A stretch of 64,000 bases of DNA, taken from assembly GCA_944323875.1 (NCBI GenBank), contig CALUUH010000001.1, positions 62,001-126,000 of the forward strand, read 5' to 3'. The stretch is from Candidatus Gastranaerophilales bacterium. GTDB taxonomy: Bacteria; Cyanobacteriota; Vampirovibrionia; Gastranaerophilales; Gastranaerophilaceae. The translations under genes and the position numbers were made by a program. The notes under the pieces are model-generated. The model was not told the origin of the DNA. It made no database searches and was given only the letters and a program-made list of their open reading frames with translations. Shown here piece by piece: positions 51,388-62,124 of the stretch. Position 1 is the stretch's first letter. Each line of letters begins with the position of its first letter.

Positions 51388-52140
51388 TTATTGCATTAGT
51401 TGTGTAATAATTAGCGGTTCATCTTCGGTTGCAAGAACAGTATGTTCAAAGTGCGCGGAAGGCTTTTTGTCTTGCGTACTTACTGTCCATTCATCATCAG
51501 CCACCTCTACTTCATCACATCCGAGGTTCAACATCGGCTCAATTGCAATAACATAGCCTTGTTTAATCAAGGTATGATCTCCAACCTTATAGTTGAATAA
51601 AAATGGTGCTTCATGCATCTCATGACCTACACCATGCCCGCCATACTGACGGACTATACCCAGTTTTTCGCGATTTGCAACTGCTTCTATTGCGCCTGAT
51701 ATATCGTCAAGCACATTGCCGTCACGCATCTGTGCAATACCGGCAAACAAGGCTTCTTCCGTTGCATTCAGAAGTCTTTGAACTTCTTCTGTTATTTTAC
51801 CGACAGGATAAGTCCATGCTCCGTCGCCGACCATACCTCCATAAGTTGCGCCGACATCAATACTTATGATATCACCCTCTTTAACTTTTACGTTTTCGTT
51901 AGGGATACCATGGACAACCTGTTCATTAATTGAGGCGCATATACTGCCCGGAAATCCGTTGTAACCTAAGAATGTCGGAATTGCACGCTCTTTTTTTATA
52001 ATATCATGTGCTATGCTGTCAAGTTCCAGTGTGCTTATTCCGGGTTCTATTACTTCCTTCATTTTTTTATGCACCAGAGCAACAATATGACCTGCGTGGC
52101 GCATTCGTTTTATTTCGTCACGTGACTTACGATTTATCAT
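51388..52140 (-). CDS. map: Methionine aminopeptidase, type I
   Basis: A 250-residue enzyme removing N-terminal Met. ICASINEQVVHGIP carries the catalytic His, IISIDVGATYGGMVGD two metal-binding Asp (one in VGDGAW), GGHGVGHEMHEAPF a metal His, and IAIEPMLNLG and EHTVLATEDEP metal Glu residues. 14 bp after adk, matching the usual adk-map pairing. Confidence 0.97.
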   Translation of the reverse strand: MINRKSRDEIKRMRHAGHIVALVHKKMKEVIEPGISTLELDSIAHDIIKKERAIPTFLGYNGFPGSICASINEQVVHGIPNENVKVKEGDIISIDVGATYGGMVGDGAWTYPVGKITEEVQRLLNATEEALFAGIAQMRDGNVLDDISGAIEAVANREKLGIVRQYGGHGVGHEMHEAPFLFNYKVGDHTLIKQGYVIAIEPMLNLGCDEVEVADDEWTVSTQDKKPSAHFEHTVLATEDEPLIITQLMQ

Positions 52141-52154
52141 AAGTTCCTTCTTTC

Positions 52155-52814
52155 TTATTTTATTACTTCTAATAATCTTTCCCAGACTTCATCAACAGTA
52201 CCGTCAGCATCGATTGTTTTTAAAACGCCTTTGTTTTTGTAGTAATCAATCAGCGGAGCTGTCTCTTTAAAATATGTGTCAAATCTTGCCTGAGCAACTT
52301 CTCTTGTATCATCTTTTCTCTGTGTCAATTCTGCACCGTCTTTGTCGCAATGGTTTTCTACTTTAGGCGGAATTGACAAAAGATTATATATTGCACCGCA
52401 AACAGGGCATGAACGGCGGTTTACAATTCTTTCAATAAGTAAATTAGTATCTATATCAAAATATATAGCTCTGAAATCTACATTGTTGTTGTCAGAATTA
52501 ATTTCCTGATTTATAATTTCAAGCTTGTCGGCCTGTTCAAGGCTTCTCGGGTAACCGTCAAGGATATATCCGTTTTTACAGTCATCCTGCGCAAGTCTGT
52601 TTTTGATAATTTTAGCTACAAGTTCAGCCGGAACAAGCTGGCCTTTATCAATAAATTTTTTTGCTTCTTTTCCTGCTTCTGTTTCATTTTTAATCTCATT
52701 TCTTAAAAGAGATCCTGTATCAATATGCGGAAAATGTAAATATTCGGCAAGCCGGTTTGTTTGAGTTCCTTTGCCGCATGCCGGAGGTCCTAAAAAAATA
52801 AGTTCTTTTTTCAT
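52155..52814 (-). CDS. adk: Adenylate kinase
   Basis: A 219-residue long-form adenylate kinase. FLGPPACGKGTQTNRLAEYL is the P-loop, HIDTGSLLRNEI the AMP site, and GYILDGYPRSLEQADKL the NMP-lid motif. CPVCGAIYNLLSIPP with CDKDGAELTQRKDD forms the LID, whose ligands read C-x2-C...C...D: a variant zinc site with Asp. In the gyrB-adk-map-SMR unit. Confidence 0.97.
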   Translation of the reverse strand: MKKELIFLGPPACGKGTQTNRLAEYLHFPHIDTGSLLRNEIKNETEAGKEAKKFIDKGQLVPAELVAKIIKNRLAQDDCKNGYILDGYPRSLEQADKLEIINQEINSDNNNVDFRAIYFDIDTNLLIERIVNRRSCPVCGAIYNLLSIPPKVENHCDKDGAELTQRKDDTREVAQARFDTYFKETAPLIDYYKNKGVLKTIDADGTVDEVWERLLEVIK

Positions 52815-52840
52815 AAAATAACTCCTCTCTTATAAACCCA

Positions 52841-52869
52841 ATAAGAGCCCTCAAGACGAGAGCTCTTAT
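52841..52869 (-). terminator. Hairpin between gyrB and adk
   Basis: ATAAGAGC...GCTCTTAT stem in the 63-bp gap. The downstream T-run on the minus strand is poor, so it may attenuate rather than stop transcription. Confidence 0.4.
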
Positions 52870-52877
52870 CCGTATTA

Positions 52878-55463
<2,586 letters not shown>

Positions 55464-55500
55464 CTAATAGCACCGTACATTATAAGCATAAAAAAATAAA

Positions 55501-55841
55501 AAGCAGTTCATAAGCCGTGTTCTGTTTCTAGATAATCATCTGTCTGGAGTTGTAATTACTTACAACTACTAGCGATTTGTCGGAAGTGGGCGGACACCTT
55601 TAAACCTTCCTGCTAATCTTGCATCCGATCGGGGTTTACCTGGCCGATACCTTCCGGTATCGCCGGTGAGGCTCTTAACTCACCGTTGCACCATCGCCTG
55701 TGATTTGTTTAAATCCATCGGCAGTCTTCATTTCTGTGGCACTGTCCACCGGCTCACGCCGTCCGGAGTTTCTCCGGCGATCTGTCCTTGGATGCACGGA
55801 CTTTCCTCACTTTTTACTAAAGCGCGATTATCCGGCTGCTT
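55501..55841 (-). ncRNA. rnpB: RNase P RNA (bacterial type A)
   Basis: Minus-strand RNA of about 341 nt. The universal GAGGAAAGTCCGTGC (P4 5' strand) is near the 5' end and AGAACACGGCTTATGAACTGC at the 3' end. P1 is AAGCAG with CTGCTT, which fixes both ends. The P3 and specificity-domain GC hairpins (CGCCGGAGAAACTCCGGACGG) are clear. A T-rich tail after 55501 serves as terminator. It begins only 9 bp after the stop of the pseudopilin gene, so its promoter is inside that gene or it is co-transcribed. Confidence 0.95.
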
Positions 55842-55849
55842 TTTATTTT

Positions 55850-56491
55850 TTAATGTGCTTTTGTATCCATCATCACGTAATTGACGGCTTTTTCATCATC
55901 TTCATGGATATGCATTCTGCCGTTTGAATAAACCACTATTCTGAAACGGTCAGGGTTTGGGCAATTGCTGTCTGTTTCCAGACAATTTGGTTCTTCTTCA
56001 CCATTTACATCTATAAGAATGTTACGTGTGTTGTTTCTCGGAATAGCACCTTTGGTCCAGACACTCTTGTAAGGGCCTGCCGCGTCTGTGGAAAAGTCAA
56101 ATATCATTCCGTCTGATGTTTTAATTTTATATTCAGATGAACTTTCAGTTGTATCTATTACGTTAACCTGTTCTGCAAACAGTTTAGGGAATTTGCTGTT
56201 ACCGGAATAAGTTTCACCGTTATATGTCACCTGACTGTCATCGTCAAACCCGTAAGTGCAAGTTTCACCGGTAACTGAACCTGTAGGACAATACATAGTA
56301 TTATCAGGATATAATGACGGGTCATTAATAAGGCTGCTTATTACCTGTTCTGTCACGTAATATGCTTTTTTTGTCAGCATACGGCGTTCATCAGGTTTCG
56401 TATTAATAATTGCCGGAATCATTAACGCAAGAAGTATCCCGAGAACGGTCATTGCTATTAATAACTCCGATAAAGTAAAGGCTTTTTTCAT
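55850..56491 (-). CDS. Type IV pseudopilin with standard short leader
   Basis: A 213-residue protein: MKKAFTLSELLIAMTVLGIL gives a normal 4-residue leader and cleavage before Phe, with Ala at -1. The mature protein has PAIINTKPDERRMLTKKAYY and a domain with one CPTG...CTYG cysteine pair and FRIVVYSNGRMHIHEDDEK near the end. AAAGGAAAATC precedes the ATG. In contrast to the other pilins here, it has no XRE neighbour and no repeats. Confidence 0.88.
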   Translation of the reverse strand: MKKAFTLSELLIAMTVLGILLALMIPAIINTKPDERRMLTKKAYYVTEQVISSLINDPSLYPDNTMYCPTGSVTGETCTYGFDDDSQVTYNGETYSGNSKFPKLFAEQVNVIDTTESSSEYKIKTSDGMIFDFSTDAAGPYKSVWTKGAIPRNNTRNILIDVNGEEEPNCLETDSNCPNPDRFRIVVYSNGRMHIHEDDEKAVNYVMMDTKAH

Positions 56492-56769
56492 GATTTTCCT
56501 TTCTTGAGATATAAAAGATTATCTATTTATAATAATAGCATGTTTAATAGAATTTTACAACCTGTTATTAGAAAATAATATGTCAGATTACTACTTTACA
56601 TAACTTTATTAATTGTAAATTTTTATTAATATTGTAGCAAAATAATTTATTTAGATGAGTTAAAATAACATTCCATGCGGTATTCTGATAAACAAGAGGA
56701 TTTCCTTTTTAAAGAATCTTAAAATAGGAAATACACACGTGGAAACCATCAATGTAGAGGGTTAAAAAT
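56492..56769. other. Intergenic region, no gene seen
   Basis: A 278-bp AT-rich gap between divergent genes. It must hold promoters for both sides, but I could not pick a convincing pair. GAGGG (56757-56761) is the ribosome binding site for the 56770 gene. Confidence 0.4.
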
Positions 56770-57141
56770 ATGGTCGATAACAGATCAGCAGGATTTTTCG
56801 GAGTCGGCGGTGCTTTTAACTTCAAGAGCGGAGACATCTCCGGTACAGCAGCCAGAACTCAGGACGACAAAATGGGTCAGGGCGGTGAATACTTTGCTCA
56901 GAAGAAAAAAGAAGCCGAAGAAGAAAATCAGGAAGACAACAAATATATGGACAGGAGTGCAGTACTGCGTGCTACACTAAATTCTCTGGCAATGATGAAT
57001 GTGGCAAATGTTATTAATGCCAAAAAGCGCTCAATTCTTGATGATAAGAACAGAGAGCGGCAAAATAATAAGAAAAATGAACACGAAGATGCTTTAAGTA
57101 AGGAATTTGATATTGAGAATGAAGAAAACGAATATCATTAA
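56770..57141 (+). CDS. Small charged hypothetical protein
   Basis: A 123-residue protein with a Gly-rich N-terminus (SAGFFGVGGAFNFKSGDISG), then a highly charged helical part (AQKKKEAEEENQEDN, KKRSILDDKNRERQNNKKNE). One moderately hydrophobic helix around AVLRATLNSLAMMNVANVI. No signal peptide, no known family. Its stop overlaps the end of the convergent gene at 57138 by 4 bp. Confidence 0.65.
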   Translation: MVDNRSAGFFGVGGAFNFKSGDISGTAARTQDDKMGQGGEYFAQKKKEAEEENQEDNKYMDRSAVLRATLNSLAMMNVANVINAKKRSILDDKNRERQNNKKNEHEDALSKEFDIENEENEYH

Positions 57142-57662
57142 AAGATTCTGTTAAAGATGTTTTCTACTTTCTCATCCTGATTTTTTTCAGATTTTTTAAC
57201 GTGTAATAATTCACCGTGATAAGAAGGGCTTGAGCCGTTTTTATCTTTGCTTGTTGAAAAACTGATGATACTGTTAAATTTAGGAGATTGATTATTTGCT
57301 TTGATATCGGCAGGTGCTTCGTTAACGCCGATTGTCATTTTACCTTCAACGTTTTTTTGAACAGTTTGTGCTGCTTGTGTGTTGAGGTATTTTATTGAAT
57401 TGAGAACATTTTGATTTAATTGGATTTGTAAACCGGAATTGTTCATAGCAATTTGACGTGCGGTATTGTTATCAACAGAACCGTTGTATAAATCAATACC
57501 CATTTCGCGAACCTGAGTGTTGCGAGATACAGTGTGCACATTATATTGCTGATTTTTTTCGGCAGCTCTTTTAAGTATTTCTTGAGAAACTTCTTTCAAA
57601 ACACTTCTGTCGATGCCGTTAGCAGCCAATAATTGTGAATTGTTGTAAACACTGATTGCCAT
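57138..57662 (-). CDS. Hypothetical protein
   Basis: A 174-residue Asn/Gln/Ser-rich cytoplasmic-looking protein (LNQNVLNSIKYLNTQAAQTV, QIAMNNSGLQIQ). It starts MAISVYNNSQLLAANGIDRS after AAGGGATAAT. No signal peptide or membrane segment and no family recognised. The 172-bp gap beyond it shows no gene. Confidence 0.65.
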   Translation of the reverse strand: MAISVYNNSQLLAANGIDRSVLKEVSQEILKRAAEKNQQYNVHTVSRNTQVREMGIDLYNGSVDNNTARQIAMNNSGLQIQLNQNVLNSIKYLNTQAAQTVQKNVEGKMTIGVNEAPADIKANNQSPKFNSIISFSTSKDKNGSSPSYHGELLHVKKSEKNQDEKVENIFNRIF

Positions 57663-57834
57663 TATATTATCCCTTTTTTCCTTACAAATTTATCTACGAC
57701 ATACAGAGCACTAAACTTTAAGGTTTTATGCTATCCCTGTAACATAACTTAACAAACTTCAAAAATCATGGCAATTTTTCCTTAAAAATCATGTTTATAT
57801 ATATAACAAGTATATAAAACCATGAGATGATATT

Positions 57835-58329
57835 ATGAGTCTAGGTAAACTTAATTACGTATTGAGTAATGTCAATGCCGTATTAGGCAGTGGCGTTAGC
57901 TATATTAAGGACAAACAGGACGGTGACAAAAGCGGTGCTGCGGAGGTAAATTTCGGCCTTAATGTAGTTAACGGACTGGCCAGAAACGCGGTAGCCGAAG
58001 GTATCAGGCGTGATACCGGAAGTTATCTCGGTTATGCAGTAAACGGTCTTGCGGGATACGGTGACGCTACATCAAACGCACAAGGTATGGTCGGGTTAAT
58101 GGGCGCATCGCTTCTGACCAATCCTTATATGGGCGGAGGATGTTACGGCCCGTCACTGTTTAGCGGCTATTTTGCCCCGATGCCGATGTATACTCCAATG
58201 CCGATGTATGGCGGCGGGTGCTTTGGCGGAGGATTTTACGGCGGAGGCATGATGTATGGCGGAGGAACGTTCTTTGATGTGAACAGGCCGTTCGGAATGT
58301 TTGGCGGAGGTTTTAACTGCTGTTGTTAG
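57835..58329 (+). CDS. Gly-rich protein with terminal cysteines
   Basis: A 164-residue protein. Residues 1-95 look globular or helical with small residues (LSNVNAVLGSGVSYIKD, VNGLARNAVAEGIRRD), and the last 65 are a Gly/Met/Tyr/Cys-rich low-complexity tail (PMYTPMPMYGGGCFGGGFYG, ending FNCCC). No signal peptide. Possibly membrane-associated through the Gly-zipper-like middle. Unknown family. Its stop overlaps that of the convergent 58326 gene by 4 bp. Confidence 0.65.
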   Translation: MSLGKLNYVLSNVNAVLGSGVSYIKDKQDGDKSGAAEVNFGLNVVNGLARNAVAEGIRRDTGSYLGYAVNGLAGYGDATSNAQGMVGLMGASLLTNPYMGGGCYGPSLFSGYFAPMPMYTPMPMYGGGCFGGGFYGGGMMYGGGTFFDVNRPFGMFGGGFNCCC

Positions 58330-59552
58330 CGGATTAATTCTTCCCAGCTTTTTGCAACACGATCAAGTATTGATTGTGTTGTAGAAGTGTTTAGCAGGGC
58401 TCCTTGAACAGCCGTGTTTATTAGTGTGTTTACATCTTTTTGATTTTTTCCTGTCTTAAATGCCGGACTTATTTTGTTCAATTGCTTTGCGCTGATAACC
58501 CGTGCTTTTGCAGGCAGATCGTCCGCTGAATAGGTATTATAAAATTCATCTTGCAGCGCTTTTTCGTTTGTCGCAAGTATGTTTGTAAGTTTTGCGAGTT
58601 TAAGCTGATTTTCCTGATTAGTAATAAACAGTGCGAATTTTAACGCTTCTGCTTTATGCGAAGCTTTGAGAGGTATTATAAAATTCATCAGCGAAAAATC
58701 ATACTGTCCGAGTTCGCCAGTAATCTGCGGGGCAACATCTGTATTTTCATAAGTTGAGGGCGCATTCTCTTTAATCATATTCAAAAAATTTGCACCGGAT
58801 TGAAAAAATACTGTTTGTTCGGCCATATATTTTTCCAGTGCCTCACGATGTGTTTGTGTTATAGACTCTTTTGGAATTAAATCGTTAATATATAGGTTCT
58901 TAAAAAAATCAAAAACCTCAATAGCTTCCGGAGAATTAATATTATCTGCGGAATTAATTCCGTATTTATTCAAAATCCTCAGCATTGTATCGTTTTCCGT
59001 AATATTAGGGAGAATGGAATACACGCCGGTTTTACGGATTTGAGGAGAAATTGCAGCCAGCTGTTCATAGTTTTGCGGCACTTCGACTCCGGCCTTTTGC
59101 AGCAGCTTTTTATTATAAATTGTAACGGCTGAGGTCGCATACCACGGAATAAGATACAACTTGCCATTGTATTTAACCGCATTAATTATTTCCTGATTAA
59201 AGTCTTTTGTAAGCGTTGTGTCAATCTCATACAACGCTCCTTTTTGTGCCAAAAGTGCGGAAAAATCAGGATTAAGGTTAATCAAATCCGGCGGGTTATC
59301 GCTCAAAACGCTTGCAAGAGTTCTCTTTTCTCCTTCAGAAAACGGTACATCTATCCATTTGATTTTTATTTCCGGATTTTGGGTTTCAAATTCCTTTATA
59401 ACTCCGTTAATATATGAGGAAAAATCCCCCATTTGCAAAGTCCAGAAAGTAACCTCTGTTCTGTTGTCATTTTTTACAGAAGGCTGCATAATTTTAAATC
59501 CCGTAAAAACGACCGCCGCAATAACTATTAAGATCAAGAAAACTTTTTTCAT
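58326..59552 (-). CDS. ABC transporter sugar-binding-type protein
   Basis: A 408-residue family-1 extracellular solute-binding protein. The signal/anchor is VFLILIVIAAVVFTGFKIM without a lipobox Cys. EVTFWTLQMGDFSSYINGVI, FETQNPEIKIKWIDVPF, LPPDLINLNPDF-like and NGKLYLIPWYATSAVTIYNK are typical. No permease or ATPase gene is adjacent, so its partners are elsewhere. Expected ligand is an oligosaccharide or glycerol-phosphate-type compound, not determinable. Confidence 0.88.
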   Translation of the reverse strand: MKKVFLILIVIAAVVFTGFKIMQPSVKNDNRTEVTFWTLQMGDFSSYINGVIKEFETQNPEIKIKWIDVPFSEGEKRTLASVLSDNPPDLINLNPDFSALLAQKGALYEIDTTLTKDFNQEIINAVKYNGKLYLIPWYATSAVTIYNKKLLQKAGVEVPQNYEQLAAISPQIRKTGVYSILPNITENDTMLRILNKYGINSADNINSPEAIEVFDFFKNLYINDLIPKESITQTHREALEKYMAEQTVFFQSGANFLNMIKENAPSTYENTDVAPQITGELGQYDFSLMNFIIPLKASHKAEALKFALFITNQENQLKLAKLTNILATNEKALQDEFYNTYSADDLPAKARVISAKQLNKISPAFKTGKNQKDVNTLINTAVQGALLNTSTTQSILDRVAKSWEELIR

Positions 59553-59587
59553 TCGCCACCTTTTTCTTTTGATGGTATAATTATACT

Positions 59588-60826
59588 ATGAACAATTTGT
59601 TTACGGAACTGGAAAATCAGAATAAACAAATCCCGCTTGCAGAAGTTTTGCGGCCGAAAACGCTTGAGGACTTTCTCGGGCAAAGTAATGTTATATCCGC
59701 GAACAGTCCGCTTTTAAATTTAATGAAAACCCAGAGATTGTTTTCGCTTATATTTTGGGGCACGCCCGGATGCGGCAAAACCACTCTTGCGAGATTAATA
59801 GCAGCCAAGACAAACGCTGCATTTATTGAAATTTCAGCTGTAACCTCAGGTGTTAAAGATATAAAAGATGCCGTGGAAACAGCAAAAATGAATTTGCGCA
59901 GCGGAACAAAAACCATTTTGTTTATAGACGAAATTCACCGGTACTCAAAAACGCAACAGGACGCGCTTTTGCCGCATCTTGAAAATGGCACACTGTTTTT
60001 GATAGGTTCAACCACAGAAAATCCGTCTTTTCAGGTTGTACCGGCCTTGTTGTCGCGTGTTCAGGTCATACGCCTGAATTCAATTGATGATGAGAGCATG
60101 GCAAGAATTATCAAACGCGGGTTTGCATATCTCGCCAAACAGTATATGCCAATGGATTGCGAAAGCGGGGTTATAGATTTTATAATAAATCTTGCGCGCG
60201 GGGATGCAAGATATGCATTGAATGTAGTTGAAAATGCTTATTTTGCCAGTGATTTAAAAGATAACAGACGTAATTTAACAGTAGCCATTATTGAGAGTAT
60301 ATGCCAGAAAAGGAATACAAGATATTCACAACAGGAACATTACGATTGCGCATCAGCGTTCCAAAAGAGTTTGCGCGGAAGTGATGCGGATGCAGCGGTT
60401 TACTATCTGGCGAAAATGATTGCAGCAGGTGAAGATCCGCGATTTATCGCAAGACGACTGATAACCTGCGCCGCGGAGGATGTAGGTAATGCAGACCCCA
60501 ATGCATTGAATGTCGCCTTGAATGCTTATAAAGCTGTTGAGATTTTAGGACTACCGGAAGGCCGAATTCCGCTTGCACAGGCCGTAATATATGTTGCAAG
60601 AGCGAAAAAATCCAATGAAACAGTAATGGCAATAGATGCGGCTCTGGCGGATATTGACAGCGGGAAAGATTTTCCGCCGCCAATGCATTTGCGTGATGCA
60701 CATTATAAAGACGCAACCAAATACGGATTTGGCATCGGATATGTTTATACGCACGATGCCCCTGATGTAAAACAACAGTTTTTGCCGGATGAACTTGTAA
60801 ATAGAAAATATACAACAGCACAGTGA
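59588..60826 (+). CDS. rarA: Replication-associated recombination protein RarA (MgsA)
   Basis: A 412-residue AAA+ ATPase related to clamp loaders that acts at stalled forks. PLAEVLRPKTLEDFLGQSNV opens the protein, IFWGTPGCGKTTLARLIAAK is Walker A, TILFIDEIHRYSKTQQDALL Walker B, and IGSTTENPSFQVVPALLSR sensor 1/arginine finger. SLRGSDADAAVYYLAKMIAA and LITCAAEDVGNADPNAL are the MgsA C-terminal signatures. Confidence 0.96.
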   Translation: MNNLFTELENQNKQIPLAEVLRPKTLEDFLGQSNVISANSPLLNLMKTQRLFSLIFWGTPGCGKTTLARLIAAKTNAAFIEISAVTSGVKDIKDAVETAKMNLRSGTKTILFIDEIHRYSKTQQDALLPHLENGTLFLIGSTTENPSFQVVPALLSRVQVIRLNSIDDESMARIIKRGFAYLAKQYMPMDCESGVIDFIINLARGDARYALNVVENAYFASDLKDNRRNLTVAIIESICQKRNTRYSQQEHYDCASAFQKSLRGSDADAAVYYLAKMIAAGEDPRFIARRLITCAAEDVGNADPNALNVALNAYKAVEILGLPEGRIPLAQAVIYVARAKKSNETVMAIDAALADIDSGKDFPPPMHLRDAHYKDATKYGFGIGYVYTHDAPDVKQQFLPDELVNRKYTTAQ

Positions 60827-60837
60827 ACGGTCGTTAT

Positions 60838-60895
60838 CAAAAGTTACTAAGTTACTAAGGCACTGAGGCACTAAGGAGTTAATAGGTGACGAAGT
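60838..60895. repeat. Short tandem repeat after rarA
   Basis: Imperfect 8-9-bp units (GTTACTAA, GTTACTAAG, GCACTGAG, GCACTAAG, then GTGACGAA, GTGATTAG). Related to the 8-bp units at 61260, 63558 and inside the 47267 pilin leader. Confidence 0.6.
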
Positions 60896-60897
60896 GA

Positions 60898-61259
60898 TTA
60901 GCGGATTTGCGGACGGATGGCGCGAAGCGCGAGCCGGCAGAGGGCGAAACGGCGACGCGGAGGCGGCGGCGTTGCAGACCCGTTTAACGCCGGCGAGCAA
61001 GACAGCGAAGTGAGCAAATCCGGGTAGCGAGCAGATTGAGCAAGCCGAGCAGAGGCACGAGAGTAACGAGAGACGAGCAACAATCAACGGAAACGTTGAG
61101 TTTTCGTTGTTGTTGCGAGCGGTGCCGTTTAATGCGAGGCGCAGTTGTGCGCTAGCACTACAGGCGAAACTCTGCGAGCGTGAAGAGCGAGTGAGCGAAG
61201 AGTTAAAGCGTAAGCGTACTCGTCATTCGCGAACGATGCGACAGGCAAATCCAAGACAA
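60898..61259. repeat. GC-rich REP-like region
   Basis: No real gene despite ORFs on the minus strand. The region is much richer in GC than the genome and full of partial palindromes. An 85-bp piece at 61047-61131 recurs at 61879-61963, with a CAACAATCAACGGAAA/TTTTCGTTGTTGTTG stem at its centre. Confidence 0.65.
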
Positions 61260-61372
61260 GTGATTAAGTGACTAAGTGGTTACAAAATTGTGAACTGTGA
61301 ACAGCAAACAGTGAACTGTTGTTACAAATCAGGCAATGAGAAAATTCCCACATTGCCTTATTCTTATTCCGT
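61260..61372. repeat. Interspersed repeat, copy A
   Basis: An 8-bp GTGATTAA-type run, then GTTACAAAATTGTGAACTG, a GTGAAC-rich quasi-palindrome, TGTTGTTACAAA and an AGGCAATG...CATTGCCT hairpin followed by TTATTCTTATT. Copy B is at 63575-63688. The hairpin (61331-61359) is a likely terminator. Confidence 0.7.
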
Positions 61373-61582
61373 CATCCTGAACTTGCGGATTGCGAGCTGA
61401 GGCTGTAGGAGCTTTCTTTGGAGCAAGCAAAGCTTGCGAAAAGAAAGTCCGGAATGCCGTTACACGCGAGCAACCAAGCTGTTTCAGGATCTCAGCCAGA
61501 ATACGCCTCGCTAACGCCGTTCCGTCATCCCGCAGCGGTTTGAGTGCAATATGCCAGAGTTGACACCTTGCGGGATCTCAAA
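61371..61582. repeat. Two GTCATCC...GGATCTCA elements
   Basis: Element 1 (61371-61494) opens GTCATCCTGAA and closes TTCAGGATCTCA. Element 2 (61523-61582) opens GTCATCCCGCA and closes TTGCGGGATCTCAAA. Two more lie at 61859-62018 and 63682-63740. Ends pair, so each can fold into a long hairpin; inserts differ in length. Confidence 0.65.
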
Positions 61583-61642
61583 GAAAAGCACTAAGTCGTT
61601 ACAGTTTGAGCGAACCATTGTTATATTTTTTTTAAATTGCAC

Positions 61643-61671
61643 TTGCAATTTTGCAGAAGATACGGTATAAT
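61643..61671 (+). promoter_or_regulatory. Promoter for a leaderless transcript
   Basis: TTGCAA (61643-61648), 17 bp, TATAAT (61666-61671), 6 bp ahead of an ATG at 61678, so transcription would start at or next to the start codon. Confidence 0.55.
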
Positions 61672-61677
61672 ACTTGT

Positions 61678-61803
61678 ATGAATAAACATTTGGCGAGAAT
61701 AGTTATGGATATTGAGGATTTAGCGGGCTCTAACCTAAAACTTGACAAGGCTGCAAACCATTGTGCCGCAAGGCTTTCAGGCGATGGGGGGGGGGTCCGC
61801 TAA
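61678..61803 (+). CDS. Short ORF ending in a G10 tract
   Basis: A 41-codon ORF, MNKHLARIVMDIEDLAGSNL then KLDKAANHCAARLSGDGGG, from a strong leaderless promoter. It runs through ten consecutive G (61786-61795) and stops 5 bases later. A change of one or two G would extend it into other frames through the repeat region. It may be a truncated gene or a phase-variable one. No family recognised. Confidence 0.35.
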   Translation: MNKHLARIVMDIEDLAGSNLKLDKAANHCAARLSGDGGGVR

Positions 61804-61858
61804 TTGTAAACTTTTCGCAATATTTCTATTGTTGCGCCGTGACGCATCTTCGTTCTCA

Positions 61859-62018
61859 GTCATCCCGCAACGAATTGCGAGCAGAGGCACGAGCGAAGCG
61901 AGAGACGAACAACAATCAACGGAAACGGTCAGTTTTCGTTGTTGTTGTGAGCGGTGCCGTTTATCGCGAGCAATTTTTGAACGCAATACGCCACAGTCGT
62001 TGCCTTGCGGGATCTCAA
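61859..62018. repeat. GTCATCC...GGATCTCA element 3
   Basis: Opens GTCATCCCGCAA, closes TTGCGGGATCTCAAA, and carries the 85-bp insert also found at 61047-61131. Its last 28 bases are identical to those of element 4 (63682-63740). ORFs across it on both strands are not credible genes. Confidence 0.65.
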
Positions 62019-62124
62019 AAAATAAAAACGCAAGGGATTTTCCTTGTGCCAAAGTGTATAAATTTAACAAAGGATACCTATTGAATAGAAATATGTTAAA
62101 ATATAGATTATTAAGGAGAATTGT

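Noticed and set aside
60444-61087. Minus-strand ORFs of 60-178 codons over the end of rarA and the GC-rich repeat
   Set aside because: They are antisense to rarA or lie wholly in repeat DNA, with no start signals or recognisable motifs.
60838-61372. CRISPR array
   Set aside because: The 8-9-bp runs and interspersed repeats lack regular unique spacers and no cas gene is in the window.
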